Part shown: positions 17,701 to 26,518 of the stretch, one piece after another | How positions within the stretch are numbered: the stretch's first letter is position 1 | Layout: each line of letters opens with the position of its first letter | NCBI RefSeq assembly: GCF_009910675.1 | Contig: NZ_RSEJ01000021.1 | Span: 52,798 to 116,797 of the forward strand | Source of the DNA: Photobacterium alginatilyticum | Lineage (GTDB): Bacteria > Pseudomonadota > Gammaproteobacteria > Enterobacterales > Vibrionaceae | DNA: 64,000 bases | Direction: 5' to 3' | Translations under genes and position numbers: made by a program | Notes under the pieces: generated by a model | What the model saw: only the letters and a program-made list of their open reading frames with translations | Told to the model about the DNA's origin: nothing | Databases searched by the model: none

Positions 17701-19455
17701 GTTCAGGAAATTTGGAAAATCCTAGATCATCATTACAGAAGCTTACCAAGTAAGGAGCATGAAAATCATAAAGATAAAACATGGCGTTTATATTTAGCTC
17801 GCATGGACAAAAGGAAAATGTCACCTAAAGCGAAAGAAATAGAACACGGTATCGCAATAGAATTCAACCCAGAAATTGAACCAGATCTTAAAGAATATAG
17901 TGAAGCATCTCAGCGCGAAGCGAATGGGCCTTTTAAACATTTAGCTTTAAATAATTGGGCTGATAGCAGGCTCTACAATAGAGATAACTACAATAAATAT
18001 GAGTCTTATGAAAATGATCCATTAACTGCTTTGGGTGAGGCAAAAGAAATATGGAATCATCTTTCAGGAGGCAGCATGTCGGTGGGATTGCAGCTTGATC
18101 GAGCCACACCGTCGTATGTATGCGCAGTGCTGTTACGGGACTTCAAAGAGAAATTAGGAAAAGCTGAGCTAGAATTTTGCAAGGAAGTCATATTTGATTA
18201 TGCCAGCATCGTTAACAATGATGATTATATACATCAGATAGGTGATGGCCTTGTTCCTGCATTATTTGTTCTTCCAAGGTTGATAGGGGACTTTGCAGAC
18301 GAAAGACTTACTGTCAAGCTTGTCTTAATTAGAGCCTTAATGAGACATGACTCTATATCGATGATGGGAATGGATAGGATAAGTTCAGTAGCGATTCAAT
18401 CTGTTCAACACTTATGGAAAGATGAACCTGAGTTCATGAAGTCGCTGTACATTGGCTATTTGATAATTGCTCAAAAATATAGAAATGTACAGGATCGTTT
18501 AAGACAAGAGGCGTATAAAGCGAAAAAGTATGACATCGATGAAAATGACTTTGAACAGGAGTTTTTTAAAGAACTAGAGAATGTAGCAAAGAGTATCGAA
18601 GATGAAACCATAGAGGAATCTGCAATAAAGAATATTGAAAGCATAGATAACGATATATTGATAACCGCTTTTCAGCTTCTGCCATTGGATAACAAACTCA
18701 ACAGCTCCGTGCCCTTTGTTGAGGAAATTATTAAGATAATTTCACAGCAATTACTCTCTCGTGATAGAGAGAATCGCCTTGATTATGCTTTCAGATATGA
18801 GTTTTTAAAGTACTATGCTCGATTTGTTCTTCATCTAGATAATAGCAAAAAGGATAGATACCTAAAATATTTTACAGATGACTTCACCTTGAGCGAAGGT
18901 ACGGCAGATTTATTAAATGAATTTGTTAGCGCTGAAGACTCGCTGAACATGCCGGACTCATTTTGGTATGTATGGAACCGATTTAAAGGCTGCGTCGTTG
19001 ATTCAATTAGTAGTCAAGGTTGGCGGCATGATAAAGAGCGCATAATCGAATCCTTTTTATTTGCAAGAGTTCCTTGGAAGGACGATGCAATGGCTTGGCA
19101 TACATTTTCGCCGGAGAATAAAGTATTTTTTAATGACCTGAGCAGTAAGATAGGTAGTGAACCTTCTTTTATCTATAGTATCAGCAAACTTCTTTGTGGC
19201 ATTGGAAGTGAATTTTTAGATGATGGTATTTACTGGATCAGTAATGCAATAAAAACCTTTGACATCGATTTGTCGCAAGATAAGTCAGGAAATACACTAT
19301 TTTACTTGGAAAGATATATGAGAAGATATCTATTCAAAAATCATGATAGAGTCAGGCAAACACCTAACTTAAAGGCACAGGCAATGGTGGTGTTGGATTT
19401 TCTAGTGGAGAAATACTCCATTACAGGTTACCTCCTTAGAGAAGATATAGCTTAG
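14740..19455 (+). CDS. Avs-like STAND NTPase with N-terminal PD-(D/E)xK nuclease
   Basis: 1571 residues with a TTG start preceded by a purine-rich AAGGGTAAAGAAAAG. Residues 1-150 carry a restriction-type PD-(D/E)xK core: acidic E22, D56 in SQDGINV and QAK at 63-65. A STAND P-loop follows: Walker A GEGGTGKT at 211-218 and Walker B TVVIDSAEHLL at 270-280. The last 1,000 residues are helical and would be the sensor. Nuclease-STAND-sensor order and total size match AVAST (Avs) proteins, especially the Mrr/PD-(D/E)xK type of about 1,580 residues that recognise a phage structural protein and then cleave DNA. Which Avs type, and the trigger, cannot be told by eye. Confidence 0.8.
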   Translation: MIKIDWEVFKAKFSTNPQDAFEWMCYLLFCNEFRVKTGIFRYKNQSAIETNPISQDGINVGWQAKFYEVALSNHKNDILETITKAKRDYPDLNKIIFYTNSEWGQNKGKEPKGKIEAEEKAKENNLEIEWRCCSFFESPFVVDDCSRIASYFFTQSDNLFALLSSFESHTDAILDDIETTITFGDENVSINRFNLISEIKSSNSSALIISGEGGTGKTALIKELYGDKGRNDAFYVHKATEFSVSSLKEFLSGVFIKDFVEAHDGAGNKTVVIDSAEHLLTLENTDPIKEYLSTLIKSGWKVWFTTRNNYLDDLIFQLYEVYKTSFNSIHIEKLDDDTLFELAKKHGFIIPDDKKFKELILTPFYLREYLKYYQDNKGASYFEFKESLWPRVITKRSPQREQFFIRLAEERANTGRFFVIPDTNYSNEKVEEVLVSEGIISYEPNRGYFITHDIYEEWALEKFVESGFLSSENSEIFFDKIQQSLPIRRVFRRWLSEKLSSESEEVSHLIVETLSSSNIAKLWKDEVLVSMLLSDYSDYFFNISENLLLEDDFSLLKRICLLIRIGCKEIDNSFFDRIGVRAPDILSMDYVMTRPKGTGWKSLIKFIYENIENIGVENLNFVLPVLYDWSSNNKSGETTKYASLISLSFYKLVIVKDIYIGDDGFSKNLILTILYGASEIKSELEAIIDEVTLNNWKGHNDPYYLLSEFILTKMECFNVAMEIPEKVITLAKCFWTHEPPENGGYYYSSRLEIDHEFGVENRHQDFYPASAYQTPIYALLKTDLKLTLNFITGLLNSSSRIYAESSLDEGQVETTTLFLDDGKKTNLPVSNRLWCMYRGTQVSPHLLESILMSLERFFLERGKSTKSETLEYYLNYILEKAESSALVAVVASIVCAFHEKTFNVAKTLFRTKEFFFYDSARMIIDQTHKNQLISLKNFSVNRTNELHENERIRACDQKHRKHSLEDIALQYQFFRTEEVSDEESENRVQEIWKILDHHYRSLPSKEHENHKDKTWRLYLARMDKRKMSPKAKEIEHGIAIEFNPEIEPDLKEYSEASQREANGPFKHLALNNWADSRLYNRDNYNKYESYENDPLTALGEAKEIWNHLSGGSMSVGLQLDRATPSYVCAVLLRDFKEKLGKAELEFCKEVIFDYASIVNNDDYIHQIGDGLVPALFVLPRLIGDFADERLTVKLVLIRALMRHDSISMMGMDRISSVAIQSVQHLWKDEPEFMKSLYIGYLIIAQKYRNVQDRLRQEAYKAKKYDIDENDFEQEFFKELENVAKSIEDETIEESAIKNIESIDNDILITAFQLLPLDNKLNSSVPFVEEIIKIISQQLLSRDRENRLDYAFRYEFLKYYARFVLHLDNSKKDRYLKYFTDDFTLSEGTADLLNEFVSAEDSLNMPDSFWYVWNRFKGCVVDSISSQGWRHDKERIIESFLFARVPWKDDAMAWHTFSPENKVFFNDLSSKIGSEPSFIYSISKLLCGIGSEFLDDGIYWISNAIKTFDIDLSQDKSGNTLFYLERYMRRYLFKNHDRVRQTPNLKAQAMVVLDFLVEKYSITGYLLREDIA

Positions 19456-19587
19456 GTAATAATCATTGTAGCCGACATATGAATTCTGATGGGCTAGGCT
19501 AAGTTCACCACAAGGCTACAGCCAAGCTTCCTGTGGCGTATAACAAACGCTTTAGGTTTCAAGATACTTTTTTTAATCCAAAATTAG

Positions 19588-19618
19588 CACGTTAGAATTC
19601 ATACTCTAACGTGTTTTT
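19588..19618 (+). terminator. Terminator after the Avs-like gene
   Basis: CACGTTAGA (19588-19596) pairs perfectly with TCTAACGTG (19605-19613), followed by TTTTT. A standard intrinsic terminator; its right arm is continuous with hairpin copy F, and ATACTCTAACG also precedes copy A. Confidence 0.75.
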
Positions 19619-19640
19619 GTCCAAACATGAGTTTGACCCC
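19614..19640 (+). repeat. Island hairpin element, copy F (short)
   Basis: TTTTTGTCCAAACATGAGTT followed by TGACCCC. GTC-C-AAAC pairs with GTTTGAC leaving one base bulged. Same orientation and ends as copies A-E but a much shorter stem. It is the last copy before the recombinase module. Confidence 0.45.
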
Positions 19641-19755
19641 TTTACATTTTGTTTGCACAAAACCTTACTTTGGCAGTGGTCTTTCTTGTTTTGAGAGGTT
19701 AGAAACATAAATGTACAGAGCCTCATTTGGGGGCTACCTTGTAATACGCTGTGGG

Positions 19756-21273
19756 TTATCCGGTCGGTGCCGTGTCCAGTCCGGCCTGCTCGGCGTCACC
19801 GATGATCTGGCTCAGGCGTTCAGTCACCAGGTCGATCACCTGGCTGCAGGCCAACTGGCTACCATCGGAGTTACGTAACTGGCGGCGCAGTTGGTTCAGG
19901 TCGTGTTTCAGCTCTTCGGTGGCCTGCAGGCGGCGGATAGCCTGATTAACAGGGTTCCAGACGCCTTCCATGTCGTAGGCCAGGTCGATGTAGTGCCACA
20001 GTGTATCGATGCTTTTATGGCCGGTTTTCTCACGTACTTTTTCTAGAACCATGCGGTAGTCGTGCTTATTCACCTCGGTTTTACCTTTATTCAACTCCTT
20101 GAGGTGCAGTAGTACCAGGTCGGTAATAAATCTGTGGCGGAACATGGAGAAGCACGCCTGGTGATTGCGGTAACCGGCGCGGTTGCACAAATTCTCAAAG
20201 TCCTTGTCCAGACCTGACTTGGCGACCGCAGCACCGAGGTTGCCTGGCTCTGTGCTGAGAAACAGACTGTCTGATTCCGCAAGTTCAGGGTTGCGCTCCT
20301 CGCAACACTGCAGCCATTTCTGATGCGCCTTGAGGTACAACCGCACGCGAGTGGCGATTTTTGGTGTGATTGGGAAGCGACGTAGCGGAGGGTCAAGTTG
20401 ACGACGCTTGAGCGTGGGCAGGATCAGCACCGGTTGACTCTCACCGATGCTGTGCCGGTTGGCTTTGAGTGACATCTGGACCATTTCTTCCGGACGGAGG
20501 CCGGTTTTGCGCATCATCAGTAGCATAAAGTCGCGCCGGGCCGTGATGTAGTCCCGGTAAGCGTCAAACAGGGATTCATTTTTGCCAAAGCGACGCCGTG
20601 CAGGCTCCGGATAGGCATCCGGCTCGTACAGATCCTCTATCACCATCTCGATATCTTCGATCATGATGGTGCCCATCGGTAGTTTGGGGTCGGTGCTGAC
20701 GCTTTGCGGCAGGTAACGATGGTGCCAGTAATAGCGATTATTGTGCGAATTCTTCTTGCGGGTGACGCCGATGGCCGCCCCTTCGCCGCTGGAGCCTATC
20801 AGGCGTCCAGGCTTGAGATACAGGTTGTCCTGGTACCAGACGAGGAAGCTGAGAATGGTCTGCATGATGGCGCGAACTGTATTGTTGTTGCGCAGGCGTT
20901 GACTGGGATCGTCCATGTAGACATCGGTGCATAATTTCTCGATCAGACGGCCGATGTCATTATCGGTCAGGTCACCAAAACCACAGGGCTGTCGGGTGGC
21001 GCGTCCATGGGCGCAGTAGCGAACTAGCTCAGACAACTTGGATGCTGTGGTGAGTACACTGTCACCGGTCCAGTTGTAGCCGTTGTACAGCAGGTACATA
21101 TTGACGGGCAGACAGGGCTTGCCGCTGGGCCAGCGTACAAAGGCGGCGACCGGTAGATACTGTTGCTCAATGCGGTAGGTCGCTTCATTGCCGCTGCGAA
21201 AGTATTGGATACTCTCCGGCAGGGTGACTTCAGTCAGTTTTCTGTAGAGCTGTTGCTGGGGCGGGCGTTTCAT
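19756..21273 (-). CDS. Tyrosine recombinase, fourth gene of the island module
   Basis: 505 residues. Tyrosine-recombinase catalytic region in the C-terminal half: R260 in TGLRPEEM, R379 in MFRHRF, H419 in GHKS, and Y428 in LWHYID. The first His of the usual HxxR box is replaced by Ser (S376), which is worth noting. Its start overlaps the preceding 204-residue gene by 4 bases. Codon use and GC are clearly higher than in the AT-rich defence genes. Last gene of a four-gene operon that resembles GInt (ginABCD) and Gamma-Mobile-Trio modules; which name applies is uncertain. Confidence 0.85.
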   Translation of the reverse strand: MKRPPQQQLYRKLTEVTLPESIQYFRSGNEATYRIEQQYLPVAAFVRWPSGKPCLPVNMYLLYNGYNWTGDSVLTTASKLSELVRYCAHGRATRQPCGFGDLTDNDIGRLIEKLCTDVYMDDPSQRLRNNNTVRAIMQTILSFLVWYQDNLYLKPGRLIGSSGEGAAIGVTRKKNSHNNRYYWHHRYLPQSVSTDPKLPMGTIMIEDIEMVIEDLYEPDAYPEPARRRFGKNESLFDAYRDYITARRDFMLLMMRKTGLRPEEMVQMSLKANRHSIGESQPVLILPTLKRRQLDPPLRRFPITPKIATRVRLYLKAHQKWLQCCEERNPELAESDSLFLSTEPGNLGAAVAKSGLDKDFENLCNRAGYRNHQACFSMFRHRFITDLVLLHLKELNKGKTEVNKHDYRMVLEKVREKTGHKSIDTLWHYIDLAYDMEGVWNPVNQAIRRLQATEELKHDLNQLRRQLRNSDGSQLACSQVIDLVTERLSQIIGDAEQAGLDTAPTG

Positions 21274-21884
21274 CGTGGCAGTACCTCTACGTTGTCATCG
21301 TCATCGCGCTGGGTACCGGCTTCACTGAACAGGTCACCGTACAGCGCGTCGTGATCATTGAGCAGGTTAAACAGTAACTGGCGCGTGCGAGGTTCGATCT
21401 GCTCGTCGCGGGCGTAGCCACGCACCTGCTGAAACAAGTGCAGGTAGGCTTTGCTCAGTCGCAGCGCGTGTAGTTCGGTCTCATCCAGTTTGTCATTGTT
21501 TTCCTGTTTGCGTTTTTGATTGCGCTGGGCGCGGGCGGCCTTGGTGCGATAGCCGGTCTCTTTGAGTGCAACTGCCATTACCTGTTTGCGCAGCCAGTCT
21601 AGGTAGTACTTTCCGCCCTGACCGGCGGTTTTACCTTCGGGTACGATATTGTCGGCCAGCACCTGGTCGGCGTATTTGTACATGGAATTGCGCGACAGTG
21701 GGGTGATTCCATGCTGGGTAATATCCAGTGCGGCCAGGGTGGACTGGGACGCGCAGGCATTCAGCAGCTCGGTCGATGCCAGCTTAGGGTTACGCAGCGC
21801 GCGCTGCAACGCCTCGTAGCGGTTATAGACACTAGCCTTGCAGGCTTCGGCATCCGGCTTGCGTCTTGGTTTTTGCTCAGTCAT
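21270..21884 (-). CDS. Small accessory protein of the recombinase module
   Basis: 204 residues, no catalytic motif. Residues 55-80 (ITQHGITPLSRNSMYKYAD) could be a helix-turn-helix; the middle (AARAQRNQKRKQENNDKLD) is a charged coiled coil. It overlaps both neighbours (8 and 4 bases), so its product is made with the recombinases. A small, probably DNA-binding protein among large tyrosine recombinases is a feature of GInt (ginD) and GMT (GmtX) modules. Role as architectural or directionality factor is inferred. Confidence 0.65.
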   Translation of the reverse strand: MTEQKPRRKPDAEACKASVYNRYEALQRALRNPKLASTELLNACASQSTLAALDITQHGITPLSRNSMYKYADQVLADNIVPEGKTAGQGGKYYLDWLRKQVMAVALKETGYRTKAARAQRNQKRKQENNDKLDETELHALRLSKAYLHLFQQVRGYARDEQIEPRTRQLLFNLLNDHDALYGDLFSEAGTQRDDDDNVEVLPR

Positions 21885-24108
21885 TCAGTCTTCCAGTCTT
21901 CCTCCCGCCCTGGCGAATGGCAATACACAGGCGCTTGTGTCCATCGTCAGTGGTAATGCTATACGGCGCTAGGTGGTAATCGTGTTCGAAAAGATCCTCA
22001 ACCAAGGCTTGCCACTCACGCTCAGGCACCATGTTAAGTGCCTTGACTCGGAACTGGCGCAATACGCGCTGGTATAGTTCTGCCAGCCCCTCATCTTCAC
22101 CGTCTATCGTGACCTGAGTAGAATCATATTCAGCCAGAAGATCAATCGCGCACTCGGCTTCCAACTGGCCGATTTTGCCGCCGGGAAACTCACGCTCAAT
22201 GTAGGCATACAGGTGATCGACATCGGTATGTCCAGCAATCCAGCTTGCCGCGTCCAGTACGTCATAGCGACCGCTCCAGAACAGCAGGAGCAGGAACCAT
22301 TTTCGCATCTGGTGAATGCGCAGGTACCATCGCCGTCCGTGCTCATCTGGCGGCAAGCCAACGTAGTCACAGAACTTGTCCAGATAGCTGTTGAGTGAAC
22401 CCGCGTCAATCTTCTTAGCGGTGCCCCATTTGTTGGGGTTAGGAAGGTAGAACAGCTTGAACCGCAAGTGGTTATCGTCTTCGCCAAACAGTTTCGAAAG
22501 ACCACGGTTCAGCTTGCGCACTTGCTGGATAGCGCGGGCGGTGATCACCGGGATAGGCTTACCGCCTGTGCGGGTGCGGCGCTCGCTTTTGGTTCGTTTG
22601 GCTAGATCCGAGTCGAGCCAGTAGTGGCCGCCGCACGTTCGTAGCAGGCAGAACCGTGGTAGATTGGCGACCTCGCAGTCACGTGATGGCTTCATCAGTG
22701 CGATTACCACGGTAACTGCGCCGATATAGATCTCCAGTGCCTCGTGCAGCGTGGGTTGGCTGCGCAGGCGGTCAAAATCACGGCCTGTTTTTGGTGTGCC
22801 TAGCTGAGTAAATATAAAGCCGGCCTCTTTAAGTGCCTGTGGCTGCGGGGTTTGGCTTAACACCTTTGGCAGGTCATAATTCATCACCTTTTTCCAAGGC
22901 CTCAGCGCAACAGATGTATCGGCTTTGGCACGCAATTGGCTCATGATTGCTAGGTAGTAATCAACCAGGGCATCGCCGTACAGTACCACCCAGCGCAGAG
23001 CGTGGTTAAGGTATTGCAACCCGGTATCAACCGGAATAAATGGCGTGTGGTTATCTCTTGTGGCCAGTTTAACGGCAGATAAAACTGCTGCAGGCAAATT
23101 GAGGGTCATCGGTGGCGGTAAATGCTCCGGCTGATGCCGATAGAGCATCAGAATCAGGCGCAGCATTGTGCTGGCTTGTTCAACTGACGTCTTACTGCCA
23201 GTGGTGTACAGTGCCTCCTGCTGCGTGGGAGTGCTTTGGCTAGGATATTCCGTGCTTTGTCGGCTTCGAATTAGCAGCGTCGGGTGGGCCAGCTTGGGCT
23301 CAAATTGACGCAGTACGGCGTTAAGGCGCTGGTGTTTCTTCAATGAGTTCACTTGCACTGAGGCAAGCCTACCGAGCAACACGCGGGATACAAGGCCAGT
23401 GTGGTCAGTGTTACCTGAACCTTGTCGGTATGAATAACCCTGGTTAGCTTCGAGCCAGTCGATGACCGCCTGGCAGGTATTCTGTGGCCAGTTGCCAGGC
23501 TCGGCCAGCAGTTTCGCAGGACAAGGCTCTCGGAATACTGCCTGATATAGACCACTCAGGCAGCGCTCGACCAAGCCGTGTGTTCCGTTCCAATCGCCTG
23601 TGGCGATTGCGCGTAGTAGGCGTACCAGCCCGGCTTGGTCAAGCAGGCTAAGGCTGTAGGTATCGGGGTGGTAACGCGAGTGTTCAAGTACCATCCAATG
23701 GCATAGACAGAGCAACTGTTGGTTAAACGTCTTCCAGCTAGCTATGCTGGGCGGTTTGCCTTCGGCATAACCTTGGCGATAAAGGAAACTCAAACGACGG
23801 CAGGTTTCCAGCAGCGTGGCGTAGCGGGTGTCGGTTAGGCAGCTGTTTTCTGGCAGTTGTATGGCCCAATTGACATTGGCGGTATCAACCCATTGACCGT
23901 TCTTCTGGCGGGTTTTGCTTCCAGCAGTTGTTTGCCATTTAGGGGCCGTCCAGTCACTGAGCAGCCAGGGAGCTTGCCAGTGGCCGTTGTAGGGTTTGGC
24001 GCGCTGTCGGGTCCAGAGCAGGTGCTGTAGCTGTAATTCGCTCGGCTGGTCTGTGGCAAGACGTAGGCTACCCAGTAGTTGCTCGAAGTCGAAAAACTCT
24101 GTGTTCAT
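21877..24108 (-). CDS. Large tyrosine recombinase, second gene of the module
   Basis: 743 residues, about twice the length of simple integrases. The C-terminal catalytic domain is complete: R476 in KPSRDCEVANL, H599 and R602 in IHQMRKW, H627 in AGHTDVDHL and a candidate nucleophile Y634/Y636 in LYAYIE. The long N-terminal 400 residues are not recognised and probably bind DNA. It overlaps the upstream gene by 4 bases (ATGA) and the downstream gene by 8. High GC relative to the rest of the island. Confidence 0.85.
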   Translation of the reverse strand: MNTEFFDFEQLLGSLRLATDQPSELQLQHLLWTRQRAKPYNGHWQAPWLLSDWTAPKWQTTAGSKTRQKNGQWVDTANVNWAIQLPENSCLTDTRYATLLETCRRLSFLYRQGYAEGKPPSIASWKTFNQQLLCLCHWMVLEHSRYHPDTYSLSLLDQAGLVRLLRAIATGDWNGTHGLVERCLSGLYQAVFREPCPAKLLAEPGNWPQNTCQAVIDWLEANQGYSYRQGSGNTDHTGLVSRVLLGRLASVQVNSLKKHQRLNAVLRQFEPKLAHPTLLIRSRQSTEYPSQSTPTQQEALYTTGSKTSVEQASTMLRLILMLYRHQPEHLPPPMTLNLPAAVLSAVKLATRDNHTPFIPVDTGLQYLNHALRWVVLYGDALVDYYLAIMSQLRAKADTSVALRPWKKVMNYDLPKVLSQTPQPQALKEAGFIFTQLGTPKTGRDFDRLRSQPTLHEALEIYIGAVTVVIALMKPSRDCEVANLPRFCLLRTCGGHYWLDSDLAKRTKSERRTRTGGKPIPVITARAIQQVRKLNRGLSKLFGEDDNHLRFKLFYLPNPNKWGTAKKIDAGSLNSYLDKFCDYVGLPPDEHGRRWYLRIHQMRKWFLLLLFWSGRYDVLDAASWIAGHTDVDHLYAYIEREFPGGKIGQLEAECAIDLLAEYDSTQVTIDGEDEGLAELYQRVLRQFRVKALNMVPEREWQALVEDLFEHDYHLAPYSITTDDGHKRLCIAIRQGGRKTGRLND

Positions 24109-26354
24109 GGGATATCCTCCGTGTAGATCGGTTGCAATGAGAGGTGGGTCAAGCGATTAACTAGTATCGGGACCTTGCTTTCGGCCTGGCCGTAGACACG
24201 CTGTAATTTCTTCACGTTCAGTGATTCACGTAATGCATAGCCGATGTCATCGCTTTGCGCTGCCGCCTGCAACATGCCGCCGAGGTCAATAAAGTGTTTG
24301 GGCGTCAGGCCGGTCAGGTGGTCTGGTTGGATCTGGAGCGACGCTGTAAGGTGCTGCTGCGCCCACTGACGGTAGGCGAGCAACAAGGCCAGACTGTTTG
24401 GTGACAGACGCAGGTGCAACAGGTCGTCTGGCGTTGGAACTGCTTCCCAAGTGGCTGGTTGTCCCGCATGGTCAATGCGATATCGTTCCGCGTAGAGTTG
24501 ATGCAACTTGTCGGCAATCGGTGAGCTCCCAGCAGGCAATTCATAGACCAGTTGAGCCAGAAAGCGATGCAATTCGGCTAGGTTTGGCATATCGACAACT
24601 TCAAGCAAGTAGTCCTCTTCGGCCGCCGCCAGGACCAGCAAGGTATTCTGAAAGCGGCGGATAATACGCTCGTTCCAAATTTGGATCAGGGGTTCGGGAA
24701 TATAATGCTCGATGGCGACGCGGTAACTGTTGCCGAGGCGCTTTTGCACGGCGCGTACCGAGCCTTTATCGAACCAGGCCAGTACACCCTGAGTGTGGCG
24801 TATCTTGTTGAAATCCAGCGTTCCGGCACCGAGTCCGGCATTGGTCAGCGTCGGGTGACAGCGGGCTAGGGTGAACTTATACTTACCTGTGGTATCGTAT
24901 AGCAGCTGAGCATAGATCCTTGCCGGGTGACCGAGGCCATTAATGTTTTTCCGTACTTGGGTGACTCCCAGCAACAGATATCGCCAGTGTGGGTGTCCGG
25001 CGCGTTTCAGCAGGGCGCGCACTGGTGCGGTGGCACGTTGAAGGTGGCGTAGCACTCGGGCTGCGCGCGGAGTCAGTGCTGCGTATTTACGGCTACCGGC
25101 TCGAGGTTTATCAACGCTGAAGATCTGCTGCTGCCCCTCGTCGGTTAACAGCATATAGCTTTTGCCCCTGACGTTAAGTAACTGAGCCCCGTCCAGAGCG
25201 TCAGGTGTCAGGTTGGCATGCTCGCGTATCAGCAGCGCCTTGGCGACGGCCATATCGGTGGTGTTCAGCAGGCCAAGAAAGCGATAAAACAGCTGTTCGG
25301 ATGATAGTAATTCGGCCTGTTGTAGTGGCAGGGCGCAGTCACTGAGTAATGGGGCAATAGGTGTAGAGCTAGAATTTTTTAGAAACCTGGCTAGGCATGC
25401 CGGGTGCTTACGTAACGCCTTGGGGGTCAGACATTCAGGGTCGTTGCTGTACTTTAATTGCTGCATCATCATGCGCAGCCCCCAAAGATGGCCCTTTGGG
25501 TGCCTTGGTGATGTAAGTTGTAGACTGATTTTCTTCTGGTAATGACGTCCTTTTGTGTCAACTATAGTTACGGTTGCATCATCCTTCCAGATGGCGTTCT
25601 GTTCACGTAGACGCCAGTCGTCAGCGGTAATTTGCTGTAGCATCTGTTGGCCACAGCGGTAATCTCGCACCAGTCGTAGCCAGTAGTCATCCATTAAATC
25701 AGCCAATACCTGGTCGCGGTTGCGTAATGTGGCTTCAACCTGATCCAGATACTCGGCGTCGATGTGCCAGAAAATTGGCCCGGCTAGGGTTCTATCGAGT
25801 GGTTTCCTGACCTTTTCTATAGGCTCGTCATCGCGGGTTGGCTTGGCCGGTTGCTCGCCCAGCAGTCTGGGATTCTGTGGAGAGCCGTGGCTGCCTTGCT
25901 CTTCGGGTAGGCTCAAGTCTGGCAGCATCACGCCAAGAGGGATCAGACCGTCTTCCTGTAGAAACTCTAGCCAGGGGCGTACCCTACATTGTACGTTCTT
26001 ACATAGTGTTTCTAGGCTGGCTTTAGTACCTGGGCGACTGATGTACCATAGGGCAAACTGAAGTACCAGACGTTGCCAGCCTTCAAATGTATCAGGCAAT
26101 CGGCAAATGCTGCCTTGGTGCAGAGCAGTGTCCCAGTGCAAGTAATAACCAAAAGGGCGGAGAGCCTCATTTATGTAGCGATGCTGTGTTTGGCATGCAT
26201 TACCGACTGCGTATTGGCTGGTTGCGTTGAGTAGCCTGTTGCGATCTTTAGCGTGCAATATAAGCAATGGTGAGATGTTTAAGCGCTCTGGCTCAATTTT
26301 ATGCGGATTGGTGATCAGCACGGTGAGGGTGTTACCCTGCTGTACGAATTGCAT
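24105..26354 (-). CDS. Large recombinase-like protein, first gene of the module
   Basis: 749 residues. Residues about 510-575 retain tyrosine-recombinase traits: KIRHTQGVLAWF (like the RHT box), then RLGNSYRVAIEHYIP, where GNS replaces GHS and a Tyr lies at the nucleophile spacing. The first catalytic Arg cannot be placed, so it may be inactive or divergent and act as partner of the other two. GGAG precedes the ATG. The gene is promoter-proximal and lies 165 bases from the cut pirin gene, which puts the module at the island end. Confidence 0.7.
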   Translation of the reverse strand: MQFVQQGNTLTVLITNPHKIEPERLNISPLLILHAKDRNRLLNATSQYAVGNACQTQHRYINEALRPFGYYLHWDTALHQGSICRLPDTFEGWQRLVLQFALWYISRPGTKASLETLCKNVQCRVRPWLEFLQEDGLIPLGVMLPDLSLPEEQGSHGSPQNPRLLGEQPAKPTRDDEPIEKVRKPLDRTLAGPIFWHIDAEYLDQVEATLRNRDQVLADLMDDYWLRLVRDYRCGQQMLQQITADDWRLREQNAIWKDDATVTIVDTKGRHYQKKISLQLTSPRHPKGHLWGLRMMMQQLKYSNDPECLTPKALRKHPACLARFLKNSSSTPIAPLLSDCALPLQQAELLSSEQLFYRFLGLLNTTDMAVAKALLIREHANLTPDALDGAQLLNVRGKSYMLLTDEGQQQIFSVDKPRAGSRKYAALTPRAARVLRHLQRATAPVRALLKRAGHPHWRYLLLGVTQVRKNINGLGHPARIYAQLLYDTTGKYKFTLARCHPTLTNAGLGAGTLDFNKIRHTQGVLAWFDKGSVRAVQKRLGNSYRVAIEHYIPEPLIQIWNERIIRRFQNTLLVLAAAEEDYLLEVVDMPNLAELHRFLAQLVYELPAGSSPIADKLHQLYAERYRIDHAGQPATWEAVPTPDDLLHLRLSPNSLALLLAYRQWAQQHLTASLQIQPDHLTGLTPKHFIDLGGMLQAAAQSDDIGYALRESLNVKKLQRVYGQAESKVPILVNRLTHLSLQPIYTEDIP

Positions 26355-26518
26355 TACGTACTCCTACCTATTTTTTATACAGTATGGTAGACAGGAGCTA
26401 AATGTTCATAAAGATTTGTTCATATTTTGGTCGCAATATATGCAAATTACTTTTCGGGTATTAGTTTTTTACTAACTCACCTACCTTGAACAAAGTTTGT
26501 AGCTCGACAAAAGTCAGA
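26355..26518. promoter_or_regulatory. Island end: promoter region of the recombinase operon
   Basis: AT-rich leader between the recombinase operon and the pirin break. It must hold the operon promoter and, by analogy with tyrosine-recombinase islands, the recombination site. No clear repeat or hexamer pair stands out by eye. The foreign/core junction is at 26518/26519, where the pirin reading frame stops matching. Confidence 0.5.

Noticed and set aside
20091..20396. Frames in other phases within the recombinase module, also at 22104-22505 and 25762-26061
   Set aside because: They are by-products of high-GC coding DNA; the annotated frames carry the catalytic motifs and overlap neatly.
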